A DNA stretch of 18,990 bases from an uncultured Bacteroidota bacterium (GTDB lineage: Bacteria; Bacteroidota; Bacteroidia; Flavobacteriales; Flavobacteriaceae): NCBI GenBank assembly GCA_902517365.1, contig CABYCA010000013.1:1-18990 (forward strand), given 5' to 3'. Under the pieces are notes generated by a model. The model did not search any database. It was not told where the DNA came from and saw nothing but the letters and a program-made list of their open reading frames with translations. Position numbers and translations under genes: made by a program. Below are positions 7,363 to 14,183 of this stretch, one piece after another (positions within the stretch are counted from its first letter, which is position 1; every line of letters begins with the position of its first letter).

Positions 7363-8595
7363 ATGAAAAAAGCTTTAATCCTAATATTCATATGCTCAAA
7401 TGTTTACTCTCAAATTTCAAGTAACAAAATTGATAGATGGGTTTCTAAAAATGAAAATTTAAAAAATTCAGTTGTTGCAATTGCAGTCAAACAATTAGAC
7501 AAAAAAAAAAAGATTTCAGGAATTAAAATAAATACTTTCATGACTCCGGCATCCAACACAAAAATTTTAACTGTTTTAGGATCAATAATCGCAGGTGATA
7601 CTATCCCTTCACTTAAATATAAAATTTCTAATGATACATTAAGAATTTCCTCAACAGCATATCCATTTATTGCTCATCCAAAATATAATGATGAAGATTT
7701 AGAAAAATTTATAAAATCATTTAATCATATTGTATACCACAAGCCTATTACAGATTTAAATAGATATGGACCAGCTTGGGCATGGGATGATTTTAAATAT
7801 TATTTTCAAGCTGAAAGATCAGAAATGCCAATTTATGGAAATGTAATTCAAATCGTTAAATTATCTGATGAATCTATACAAGTATCCCCTGATTTTTTCA
7901 AAATGACAGTCTGTATGGAGCAGAGAGAAAAAGTGACAAGAGATAACGAAGAGAATAATTTTTTTATTAACCCTTCTTTAATAAAATTTGGAGATACAAT
8001 TTATCATCCATTTGTTACGTCTAGGAAAAACACGATCAATCTACTTAAAAATTTTTTCAACATCTCAGTTAGTTTTAATGAGGAAAGTTTGAAGAATTAT
8101 CAAACATGGAATAGTACTGTAAAGGCTAAGATATATTCTGCTGTTTTAAAAGATTCTGATAATTTGGTTTCTGAAAGTCTGACTGCGAACATATCTCTGC
8201 GTCATAATGATACTATATCTGTTGAAAAAGGTCTTAAAAGAATACTAAATAATTTAGATAATAATAAACTTCAGATATATGATGGTTCTGGACTCTCAAG
8301 ATATAATTTGATTCAGCCATCATTAATAGTCTCATCTTTAGAAAAGATAGATAACTATTATGATTTTGAAACAATCAAAGAAATTTTTCCTAATAATTAT
8401 ATTATAGATAATACTGAAGCTTTTGCCTGGGGTAAAACAGGAACATTAAAAAATAATCATAACTATTCAGGATATCTAATCACAGATAAAGGAGAACAAT
8501 ATGTTTTTAGTATTATGATTAATCATTTTACCGAAGATTTGGATAAAATCAAGAGTGCTATCGCTGACTTTTTAATCTTCTTAAAGACAAGTTGA
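7363..8595 (+). CDS. dacB: D-alanyl-D-alanine carboxypeptidase/endopeptidase, PBP4 type (peptidase family S13)
   Basis: Exported low-molecular-weight penicillin-binding protein that trims or cleaves peptidoglycan cross-links in the periplasm. The 410 residues begin with a signal peptide (MKKALILIFICSNVYSQ). All three active-site motifs are present: SxxK as S64-N-T-K67 in PASNTKIL, SxN as S265-D-N267 in KDSDNLVSE, and K358-T-G in AWGKTGTL. The family-typical YDGSGLSRYN block lies between the last two. It is shorter than E. coli PBP4 (477 residues), which suggests reduced inserted domains, as is common in Bacteroidota. The start is the only ATG before the signal peptide. A terminator ends just upstream and no clear promoter could be placed. 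A candidate short RNA follows the stop codon. Confidence 0.93.
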   Translation: MKKALILIFICSNVYSQISSNKIDRWVSKNENLKNSVVAIAVKQLDKKKKISGIKINTFMTPASNTKILTVLGSIIAGDTIPSLKYKISNDTLRISSTAYPFIAHPKYNDEDLEKFIKSFNHIVYHKPITDLNRYGPAWAWDDFKYYFQAERSEMPIYGNVIQIVKLSDESIQVSPDFFKMTVCMEQREKVTRDNEENNFFINPSLIKFGDTIYHPFVTSRKNTINLLKNFFNISVSFNEESLKNYQTWNSTVKAKIYSAVLKDSDNLVSESLTANISLRHNDTISVEKGLKRILNNLDNNKLQIYDGSGLSRYNLIQPSLIVSSLEKIDNYYDFETIKEIFPNNYIIDNTEAFAWGKTGTLKNNHNYSGYLITDKGEQYVFSIMINHFTEDLDKIKSAIADFLIFLKTS

Positions 8596-8605
8596 TAAAA
8601 ATTAT

Positions 8606-8613
8606 TACATTTG
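8606..8613 (+). promoter_or_regulatory. -7 promoter element before candidate short RNA
   Basis: TACATTTG matches TAnnTTTG at all fixed positions. It lies 11 bp after the dacB stop codon and is followed by GCA, much as the tRNA-Asp element is followed by GCAA. No protein gene follows on this strand. Confidence 0.5.
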
Positions 8614-8618
8614 CACGT

Positions 8619-8671
8619 TGTGTGTTGCTAAGGCAACTAAATAAGCTTTCCAATTGGAGGGCTTTTTTTTT
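8619..8671 (+). ncRNA. candidate short RNA with own promoter and terminator
   Basis: Starting about 6 nt after the -7 element, the sequence can form a 5-bp hairpin GTTGC (8624-8628) with GCAAC (8633-8637), loop TAAG. A second stem of 9 bp then follows, AAGCTTTCC (8643-8651) with GGAGGGCTT (8656-8664), loop AATT and two G-U pairs, running into nine T (8663-8671). That second hairpin is a good intrinsic terminator and probably also serves dacB. Its T run overlaps the stop codon of the convergent rmuC gene. A transcript of about 50 nt is predicted. The exact start is a guess from promoter spacing, and I do not recognise the RNA family. Confidence 0.4.
8643..8671 (+). terminator. intrinsic terminator between dacB and rmuC
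   Basis: A 9-bp stem with loop AATT followed by nine T. It lies between the convergent dacB and rmuC genes, its T run touching the rmuC stop codon. Confidence 0.75.
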
Positions 8672-9719
8672 AGTCTTCTATCAATGGTTTTTCAATATTT
8701 TCAGTCTCAATATCTATACTAGCTCTATTTGAAGTTAGCTTAGTGATATCTTTATCAATTTTTTTAAACTCTTTATTACTAACATTATAATGATTTACAA
8801 CAGTACCAAGACTATTTCCCAACTTTTCATGATAAGTTAAATATGCTTTTAAATGATTCCCCAACTTTTCAATATTCATCTGAATCTCTTGAATAGACTC
8901 TTCAACTTTCATATTATTTAATGCCTTATTAGTAACTTGAAGCATTGGAAATAAACTCATTGGAGACACTATCATTACCTTTTTCTGATATGCATATGAG
9001 ACGAGGTCTCTTTGATTAATTTTTAATGATCCAACTTTGTTATTTAGTAAGTCTTGATATAGTCCATCAGCAGGAATAAACATATAAGCATAATCTACTG
9101 TACCCTCATTAGGCCTAATATATTTTGAGGTTTCATCAATCCTATTCTTTATATCATTTTTAAATTTTTTCTCAAGATCATTTAACCTATCCGTATCTGT
9201 TTCGTCACCTTCAATCATTTTATTATAATTATCCAAAGAGAATTTCGCATCAATAGGAATGATAAACTCACCAACTTTAATTATAGCATCAACAGCTTCA
9301 CTATTACTAAATGAATATTGCATCTGAAACAATTCTGGAGGCAAAACATTTGCTAGTAAGTTTTCTAATTGAATTTCACCTAATATTCCCCTTTGCTTTT
9401 GATTTCCTAGAATTTTTTCAAGGGTTTTCATTTGATTTGCAAATGTTAAAACTTGCTCATTAGTCCCTTTAATTTTTTCAAGTTCTTTAGTAACTTTTTC
9501 TAAAGTATCAGACATATTTTTTTGATCTTGCTTTGAATCTTTGATTTGATCTGCTAAATTTTTTGCAGACTCTAGCTTAAACGATTCGACCAAATTATCT
9601 AGCTTAGACTCAATCTCTTTGTTCCTTTCCTCAGAGTTAGACTCAATCTGTTTTGTAATAAAAAAATAAAGTCCAAAAAGAGAACCAATTAGTACTATTA
9701 TAATGAGTAAATATTCCAT
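8670..9719 (-). CDS. rmuC: RmuC family DNA recombination protein
   Basis: 349 residues. E. coli RmuC limits recombination at inverted repeats, and the family carries a predicted PD-(D/E)XK nuclease fold. Residues 3-22 form one membrane helix, so the protein is probably anchored with its body in the cytoplasm. Residues about 25-108 are charged and heptad-like, a likely coiled coil. The nuclease core follows: GILGEIQLENLL with E115, VDAIIKVG with D144, and IPIDAKFSLDNY with D157 and K159, the expected D-x-K arrangement. RPNEGTVDYAYMFIPADGLYQ is the conserved central block in which the chain approaches the second half of the fold. The start at 9719 gives the membrane helix directly after MEY. 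It is a single gene between terminators at 8643-8671 and 9763-9794. Confidence 0.93.
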   Translation of the reverse strand: MEYLLIIIVLIGSLFGLYFFITKQIESNSEERNKEIESKLDNLVESFKLESAKNLADQIKDSKQDQKNMSDTLEKVTKELEKIKGTNEQVLTFANQMKTLEKILGNQKQRGILGEIQLENLLANVLPPELFQMQYSFSNSEAVDAIIKVGEFIIPIDAKFSLDNYNKMIEGDETDTDRLNDLEKKFKNDIKNRIDETSKYIRPNEGTVDYAYMFIPADGLYQDLLNNKVGSLKINQRDLVSYAYQKKVMIVSPMSLFPMLQVTNKALNNMKVEESIQEIQMNIEKLGNHLKAYLTYHEKLGNSLGTVVNHYNVSNKEFKKIDKDITKLTSNRASIDIETENIEKPLIED

Positions 9720-9762
9720 TAATTAAATTTAATCAAAACACAGTTATTTCTTAGATAATTAT

Positions 9763-9794
9763 AAAAAAACCCTCAACATATGAGGGTTTTTTTT
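9763..9794 (-). terminator. intrinsic terminator of the 214-residue lipoprotein gene
   Basis: AAAAAAACCCTCA (9763-9775) pairs with TGAGGGTTTTTTT (9781-9793) around ACATA. On the minus strand it lies 15 bp after the stop codon at 9809 and ends in a U tract. It is symmetric and could act both ways. Confidence 0.85.
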
Positions 9795-9808
9795 AATTGT
9801 ATATTAAT

Positions 9809-10453
9809 TTATCTAGGAGCAGATTCTGGTTGATAATCATAATAACCTGCCATAGGATACATTACATGTGCATAGATAGTGCCTTCAAACATTACATAGG
9901 GAGCACCTGATGTAAAGTCAGTAGTCATTCCATCTAATGTGGAAGGATCAGCAGGCATTCTCATTAAATGTGGTCCTGACTCTATCCATTGACCCTCTGC
10001 TGAATCTTCTTTCATCATTACTCCAGCCATAGTATTGTCTTCTCCCATGTCTCCGTGAAGCATCCAAGCATATCCGTCTTTATCCATTAATGGAGTTTCT
10101 CCAGCAAAGTACGCACCTATCCATTTAAATACTTCTGAATCACCACATAAAGGCATAGCTTCATGTGCATCAACCCATCCATTTTCAGGGTCAGACTGTC
10201 CCCTTGGATTAGCTGGTAAGCAAGTCCATCCGTTTGAGCCTTCCCTTAAAAGATTACCCCCCATGTCTGGTGGACCATCAAATACAGTTGCATCAGCAGC
10301 AATATAATCTGGAGCAGCTGTCGAATAAGCCCAGATTTGCCACTCTGCAGATGTGTGTGAACCTTCAGGCTCTCCATTATTTGTTTGATTTTCAGCTGGC
10401 ATATTACAGCTTGTAATTAAAGCCAGTGATAAAATTGTATATATATATTTCAT
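9809..10453 (-). CDS. conserved lipoprotein of unknown function, compositionally distinct
   Basis: 214 residues with a lipoprotein signal (MKYIYTILSLALITSC, lipidated C16). The mature domain is acidic and poor in lysine, and rich in Trp, Met, Gly and Pro. Blocks of note are EWQIWAYSTAAPDYIA, LREGSNGWTCLP, AMPLCGD, GYAWMLHGD, GPHLMRMPAD and GAPYVMFEGTIYAHVMYP. The two mature cysteines could form a disulfide. I have an impression of a widespread uncharacterised secreted family with this GSNGWTC/MLxGD/GPHxM/YAHxM pattern, but cannot name it. By eye its GC content is well above that of the neighbours, and residue use differs from the Lys/Asn/Ile-rich proteins around it, which suggests transfer or strong selection on an abundant exported protein. 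It follows cruF by 22 bp and could be cotranscribed. Confidence 0.85.
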   Translation of the reverse strand: MKYIYTILSLALITSCNMPAENQTNNGEPEGSHTSAEWQIWAYSTAAPDYIAADATVFDGPPDMGGNLLREGSNGWTCLPANPRGQSDPENGWVDAHEAMPLCGDSEVFKWIGAYFAGETPLMDKDGYAWMLHGDMGEDNTMAGVMMKEDSAEGQWIESGPHLMRMPADPSTLDGMTTDFTSGAPYVMFEGTIYAHVMYPMAGYYDYQPESAPR

Positions 10454-10475
10454 TATAGATTAATTTATTATAAAT

Positions 10476-11117
10476 CTAAAGAAAAAGTGCTAACATCCCA
10501 AAAAATAAAAAGTGAACGATTAAAATATTCATAGATACTATGAATTCTTTATTAGTATTAGACTGATAAATTAAATGGAAAAAAAATGAGAAAACAAACC
10601 ACCATAAATAATTTGATAATGGAACGGGATGAATTGTAAACGCCCAATAATCAAGTTTAGGAGCACTAATCTCAATAAGGAGATCTAATAGAATCATTAG
10701 AATTGAACCAAAAAATACTTTACTGATTTTTGATTTTGGAAATAGTCTATGAGCAAGGTTACCTGTTAAAATTATTAATAGTACCCAATTAAAACCTATT
10801 ACCAGAGGTACTCCAAAAAATTTAATACCAAGATTATTTCCGTATTGATATTCACCAAAAAAAAAAGAATAATTTACCCCGATAATTTCAACAATTAACC
10901 CTAACAAGAAAATAATAGACAGCTTTATTAAAAACTTTTTATCAGAGTTGTTATTTACTATTAATAAAAAGAGTGTAAGAGTTAAAATATATGGAGAGGA
11001 TGAAAGAAAAAAATTTTTCTCATCGGATAGGATTCCGAAAAAACCACTAATATTTATAAGCCATATAATAAAAATTGAAATATTTCTCAATTCATTATTA
11101 TCAAGTAATTTTAACAT
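10476..11117 (-). CDS. cruF: carotenoid 1',2'-hydratase, CruF family membrane protein
   Basis: 213 residues, almost entirely hydrophobic, with about seven predicted membrane helices. It matches the carotenoid synthesis family that includes CruF and the haloarchaeal bisanhydrobacterioruberin hydratase. Recognisable blocks are EIIGVNYSFFFGEYQYGNNLG, then FGVPLVIGFNWVLL, and an acidic segment DLLIEISAPKLDYWAF. CruF enzymes add water across the terminal double bond of an acyclic psi end group, giving a 1'-hydroxy carotenoid such as 1'-hydroxy-gamma-carotene. The gene lies 1 bp after crtD (TAA-T-ATG on the minus strand), so the two are cotranscribed. CruF followed by CrtD is the expected enzyme order for myxol- and saproxanthin-type carotenoids. 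Confidence 0.87.
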   Translation of the reverse strand: MLKLLDNNELRNISIFIIWLINISGFFGILSDEKNFFLSSSPYILTLTLFLLIVNNNSDKKFLIKLSIIFLLGLIVEIIGVNYSFFFGEYQYGNNLGIKFFGVPLVIGFNWVLLIILTGNLAHRLFPKSKISKVFFGSILMILLDLLIEISAPKLDYWAFTIHPVPLSNYLWWFVFSFFFHLIYQSNTNKEFIVSMNILIVHFLFFGMLALFL

Positions 11118-11118
11118 A

Positions 11119-12582
11119 TTAGTTTATTAGTTCTGAAACAATTTTTGCTGAATTTAAGCAAAGTGGGATTCCTCCTCCAGGATGAACACTACCACCACAA
11201 AAGTACAAGTTATTTATATTTTTTGAAAAATTCGGATGTCTAACAAAAGCAGACTGCAAAGAATTACTTGAACTCCCGTATAATGATCCAAATTTGGAAA
11301 GTGTTTCTACCTCAATATCAACTGGAGTTAATATCTTCTCATTGATTATATTACTTTCAATATCAACTTTTAAAGTTGAATTTATCTTTTTTACAATATT
11401 ATTTTTCAGATCTTTTTTAATGATTTCCCAATCTTGTCCATTATCAAATGGAGAATTAATCAATATGAACCAATTTTCACATCCATCAGGAGCATCCTTT
11501 TTTACAATTTTTGATGTTGAGCAGATATAAATTGTAGGATCATTATAAATTGATTTTTTATTAAATATATAATCAAACTCTTTTTCCTGGTCATTACTAA
11601 ATATTATATTATGAATGTTAATATTTGAAAAGGATATATTCATATTCCAGTAAAAAACAACAGCCGAACTTGATGGCTGGTATTTCTTAATAAAAAAAGG
11701 CTTGTTATGCCCTTTTAGAAGCTTATCATAGGTTAAGCTAACATCCATATTAGAGATAATAATATCTGCTTTGTGATTTATGTCATTTACTATTACTCCA
11801 ACTACAGATTTGTTTTTAATTAAAATTTGATCAATTTCTGAATTAAATTGAAACTTAACACCCATATCTTTTGCAAGGTTGAATAAAGAGTATGAAATAT
11901 CAGATATACCTTTTCTGGGCATATAGACTCCAAGGTCATGTTCTAAATGTTGGATAATTGACATTATCCCAGAAGTTAAATATGGGCTTGATCCATTATA
12001 GGTAGCAAATCTATTAAAGATTTGTATCAGCTTTTTATCACTAAAATATCTCTTATTTAATGAGTCTAAAGTTATGAATATGTTCAAGTGTAGAATATTA
12101 AAAATTGCTTTAAATGCGTCAAATGAAAGGTATGTTGATATTTTATGAAGTGATTTTTCTAAAAATATTTTTTTCACCAGATTAAATTTCTTTTTTGATT
12201 TAGAAATATAACTTTTAACCCTATCCTCTTCTTTATAAAATTTCCTCTGGATCTCATTATTAAACCTTTTATTATCAGAATATGCATTGAAAGTATAACC
12301 ATCATCCCAAAAATACTTACATGCTATGTCAAGTTTATCATATTTAAAATAGTCATCAATATTTACTCCTGCATCTTTAAATATATCTTCAACAAGATTT
12401 GGCATTGTAAATAACTTTGGTCCAAAGTCATGTCTAAAATTATCAATATAAAAATCACTTAATTTCCCACCTACATTATTATTTTTTTCATAAACTTCAA
12501 CATCATACCCTTTTGTTTTTAACCTAATAGATACAGCAAGACCTGCAACTCCTGATCCAATAACTATTACTTTTTTCTTCAT
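11119..12582 (-). CDS. crtD: 1-hydroxycarotenoid 3,4-desaturase (CrtD), CrtI-type FAD enzyme
   Basis: 487 residues of the phytoene-desaturase family. The N-terminal Rossmann fold binds FAD: VIVIGSGVAGLA with G9, G11 and G14, then VYEKNNNVGGKLSDF. FRHDFGPKLFTMPNLVEDIF is the family block after it, and the MP after LFT is more CrtD-like than CrtI-like. The C-terminus carries NLYFCGGSVHPGGGIPLCLNSAKI, the second FAD-contacting region. CrtD introduces the 3',4' double bond after 1'-hydroxylation. The adjacent cruF favours CrtD over phytoene desaturase CrtI, but motif reading alone does not exclude CrtI. The start ATG overlaps the stop codon of the upstream crtA-like gene (ATGA at 12582-12579), so translation is probably coupled. 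Confidence 0.82.
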   Translation of the reverse strand: MKKKVIVIGSGVAGLAVSIRLKTKGYDVEVYEKNNNVGGKLSDFYIDNFRHDFGPKLFTMPNLVEDIFKDAGVNIDDYFKYDKLDIACKYFWDDGYTFNAYSDNKRFNNEIQRKFYKEEDRVKSYISKSKKKFNLVKKIFLEKSLHKISTYLSFDAFKAIFNILHLNIFITLDSLNKRYFSDKKLIQIFNRFATYNGSSPYLTSGIMSIIQHLEHDLGVYMPRKGISDISYSLFNLAKDMGVKFQFNSEIDQILIKNKSVVGVIVNDINHKADIIISNMDVSLTYDKLLKGHNKPFFIKKYQPSSSAVVFYWNMNISFSNINIHNIIFSNDQEKEFDYIFNKKSIYNDPTIYICSTSKIVKKDAPDGCENWFILINSPFDNGQDWEIIKKDLKNNIVKKINSTLKVDIESNIINEKILTPVDIEVETLSKFGSLYGSSSNSLQSAFVRHPNFSKNINNLYFCGGSVHPGGGIPLCLNSAKIVSELIN

Positions 12583-13244
12583 CTGGATTCTTTTAAGGAT
12601 AGAATATTAGATCTAACAAATAGCTCCTCTGAATACCATTTATTTTTTCTTGCTTTATTGATTATCCTTAAGTGGTTTTTATCTGAATATGCGTAATCTT
12701 TCATGCTTTGTTCACTTGTCCAAATACTAATAGTAGATTGTTCTATTATTGGTAGTTCACCAATACCTTTATAATACTCTGCTCCTTTTTTACTTTTTAT
12801 GGATTTAGCAGCAGATAAGGTGCCAATAAAAAAATTAATCAATTTATTTAGTTTTACTCTTGCTCTAGTTAAGACAATAATTTTTCCCTCTTTATAATAG
12901 CTTTCATTTTTGAAAGGGTTTATCCCATTCCATGATCCAATATAGCTGTAGGGGTCAATTTTAATTTCAATTCGTTTTGCGGAGTTATAAATTATCTCAT
13001 TAAATAATTTATTTTCATTAATAAATTTTTTTCTAAAAGTGTCATTTTTCCATGATGTAATCATTACATACGTTGAAAAGTCAGGTATGATACTAAAACC
13101 ATCTTCTGAGCCAGTTCCTAGAAGTTTTATAAACTTTAGCCCATCAGAATTTATAAGGCTTTTATTGAAAGTGTAAGCTCCCATTAGCTTAAACATCCAA
13201 AATTTATTTTTTTTAAAATAAAATTGATCTATATAGTAGGTCAA
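12579..13244 (-). CDS. crtA: CrtA-like carotenoid monooxygenase (spheroidene monooxygenase family)
   Basis: First gene of the carotenoid operon. Family blocks are GLKFIKLLGTGSEDGFSIIPDFSTY, IGSWNGINPF, KIIVLTRARVKLNKLINFF, YYKGIGELPIIEQSTISIWTS and KNKWYSEELFVRS. CrtA oxidises carbon 2 of acyclic carotenoid ends; here it could make a 2'-oxo or 2'-hydroxy product. An open frame extends to ATG 13331, but that start lies inside tRNA-Phe and its terminator, so it is rejected. I place the start at TTG 13244-13242, which keeps the N-terminal strand LTYYIDQFYFKKNKFWMF that resembles the family's N-terminus (221 residues). ATG at 13196 (205 residues) is the alternative and has an A-rich upstream. It overlaps crtD by 4 bp. 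Confidence 0.75.
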   Translation of the reverse strand: MTYYIDQFYFKKNKFWMFKLMGAYTFNKSLINSDGLKFIKLLGTGSEDGFSIIPDFSTYVMITSWKNDTFRKKFINENKLFNEIIYNSAKRIEIKIDPYSYIGSWNGINPFKNESYYKEGKIIVLTRARVKLNKLINFFIGTLSAAKSIKSKKGAEYYKGIGELPIIEQSTISIWTSEQSMKDYAYSDKNHLRIINKARKNKWYSEELFVRSNILSLKESR

Positions 13245-13272
13245 GTATAACGATTTAGGAATAGTAATATAC

Positions 13273-13300
13273 AAAAAAACCCCACTAAGTAGGGTTTTTT
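13273..13300 (-). terminator. intrinsic terminator of tRNA-Phe
   Basis: On the minus strand AAAAAACCC (13300-13292) pairs with GGGTTTTTT (13282-13274) around a 9-nt loop, followed by more T. It begins 1 nt after the tRNA 3' end, separating the tRNA from the crtA-like gene. Confidence 0.8.
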
Positions 13301-13301
13301 G

Positions 13302-13374
13302 TGGTACCACCAGGAATCGAACCAGGGACACAAGGATTTTCAGTCCTTTGCTCTACCAACTGAGCTATGGTACC
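13302..13374 (-). tRNA. tRNA-Phe (anticodon GAA)
   Basis: 73-nt cloverleaf. The acceptor GGTACCA pairs with TGGTACC, and the discriminator is A. The D stem is GCTC/GAGC. The anticodon stem is AAGGA/TCCTT with loop CTGAAAA, giving anticodon GAA. The T loop is TTCGATT. CCA is not encoded. Both strands of the T stem read CCTGG, so the middle pair (51-63) is U-U instead of a Watson-Crick pair; all other helices are intact. A TATATTTG promoter element lies 13 nt upstream and a terminator directly follows. Confidence 0.95.
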
Positions 13375-13386
13375 AAAAAGCAAAGG

Positions 13387-13394
13387 CAAATATA
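13387..13394 (-). promoter_or_regulatory. Bacteroidota -7 element for tRNA-Phe
   Basis: Minus-strand TATATTTG, identical to the octamer before tRNA-Asp, ending 13 nt before the tRNA-Phe 5' end. Confidence 0.65.
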
Positions 13395-13451
13395 TTAATT
13401 TTAAACAAAGCTGTATTCAAATGTTTCTGTAATTTTATAAAAAAATGTAGT

Positions 13452-14183
13452 ATGAATTTGGTGATTGATATAGGAAATACTTTGGCTAAAGTCTATTTAT
13501 TTGAAGACAGTAAAATTATTTCAAAAAAATTTTTAGATGAGGTATCTCTTAATCCATATATTAAGTCTCTTTCAAAAGACTATGATATTAATAATATAAT
13601 TTGCTCATCTGTAACCAAAAGTTACAGGAATGAAATATCTAAAATATTTGAAGAGATTAATTATTTTGAATTATCAGATAAAAAACTTAAAATTCCTTTT
13701 CATAACAACTATAAAACAAAAAATTCTTTAGGTCAAGATAGAATAGGATTAGTTTCAGCTGTTTTTTTTAAATTTCCAAGTGAAAATAGCTTGGTAATTG
13801 ATATAGGAACATGTATTACATACGATTTTATTGACTCAAAAAACATATATCATGGAGGTGCAATTTCTCCAGGAATTAATATGAGGTATAAAAGTTTATC
13901 TGAGTTTACATCAAATTTACCTTTTCTTGAATTTAATGATATTGATAAAATAATTGGGCCAAATACAAATGATTCAATGCACATTGGAGTTTCAACAGGA
14001 ATTATTGGAGAAATTAAAGAGTATATAAATCGTTTAGAAAAAAAATATTTAAATCTTAATATCATTATTACAGGGGGTGATTCAACGTTTTTGCTTAATA
14101 AGATAAAAAATGTAATATTTGCGGACTTAGACTTTTTAGCAATAGGTCTTAATAACATTATAAAATATAATGAAGAGAACTAA
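13452..14183 (+). CDS. coaX: type III pantothenate kinase
   Basis: Phosphorylates pantothenate with ATP, the first step of coenzyme A synthesis; type III enzymes need a monovalent cation and resist CoA feedback. 243 residues, normal for CoaX, of the ASKHA fold. Motifs are VIDIGNTLAKVYLF at the N-terminus (D6), LGQDRIG with catalytic-motif D96-R97, VIDIGTCITYDFI (D117), HGGAISPGINMRYKSL, and IIITGGDSTFLL near the C-terminus. The frame is open further upstream into tRNA-Phe, but ATG 13452 puts the first phosphate-binding strand at residue 2 and clears the tRNA, so I choose it. It heads a plus-strand envelope operon, and its last 14 bp overlap the start of the next gene. Confidence 0.94.
   Translation: MNLVIDIGNTLAKVYLFEDSKIISKKFLDEVSLNPYIKSLSKDYDINNIICSSVTKSYRNEISKIFEEINYFELSDKKLKIPFHNNYKTKNSLGQDRIGLVSAVFFKFPSENSLVIDIGTCITYDFIDSKNIYHGGAISPGINMRYKSLSEFTSNLPFLEFNDIDKIIGPNTNDSMHIGVSTGIIGEIKEYINRLEKKYLNLNIIITGGDSTFLLNKIKNVIFADLDFLAIGLNNIIKYNEEN

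Noticed and set aside
13299..13451. Upstream extension of coaX (51 extra residues) through tRNA-Phe
   Set aside because: The extension is the antisense of tRNA-Phe and its promoter; ATG 13452 starts directly at the conserved phosphate-binding strand.
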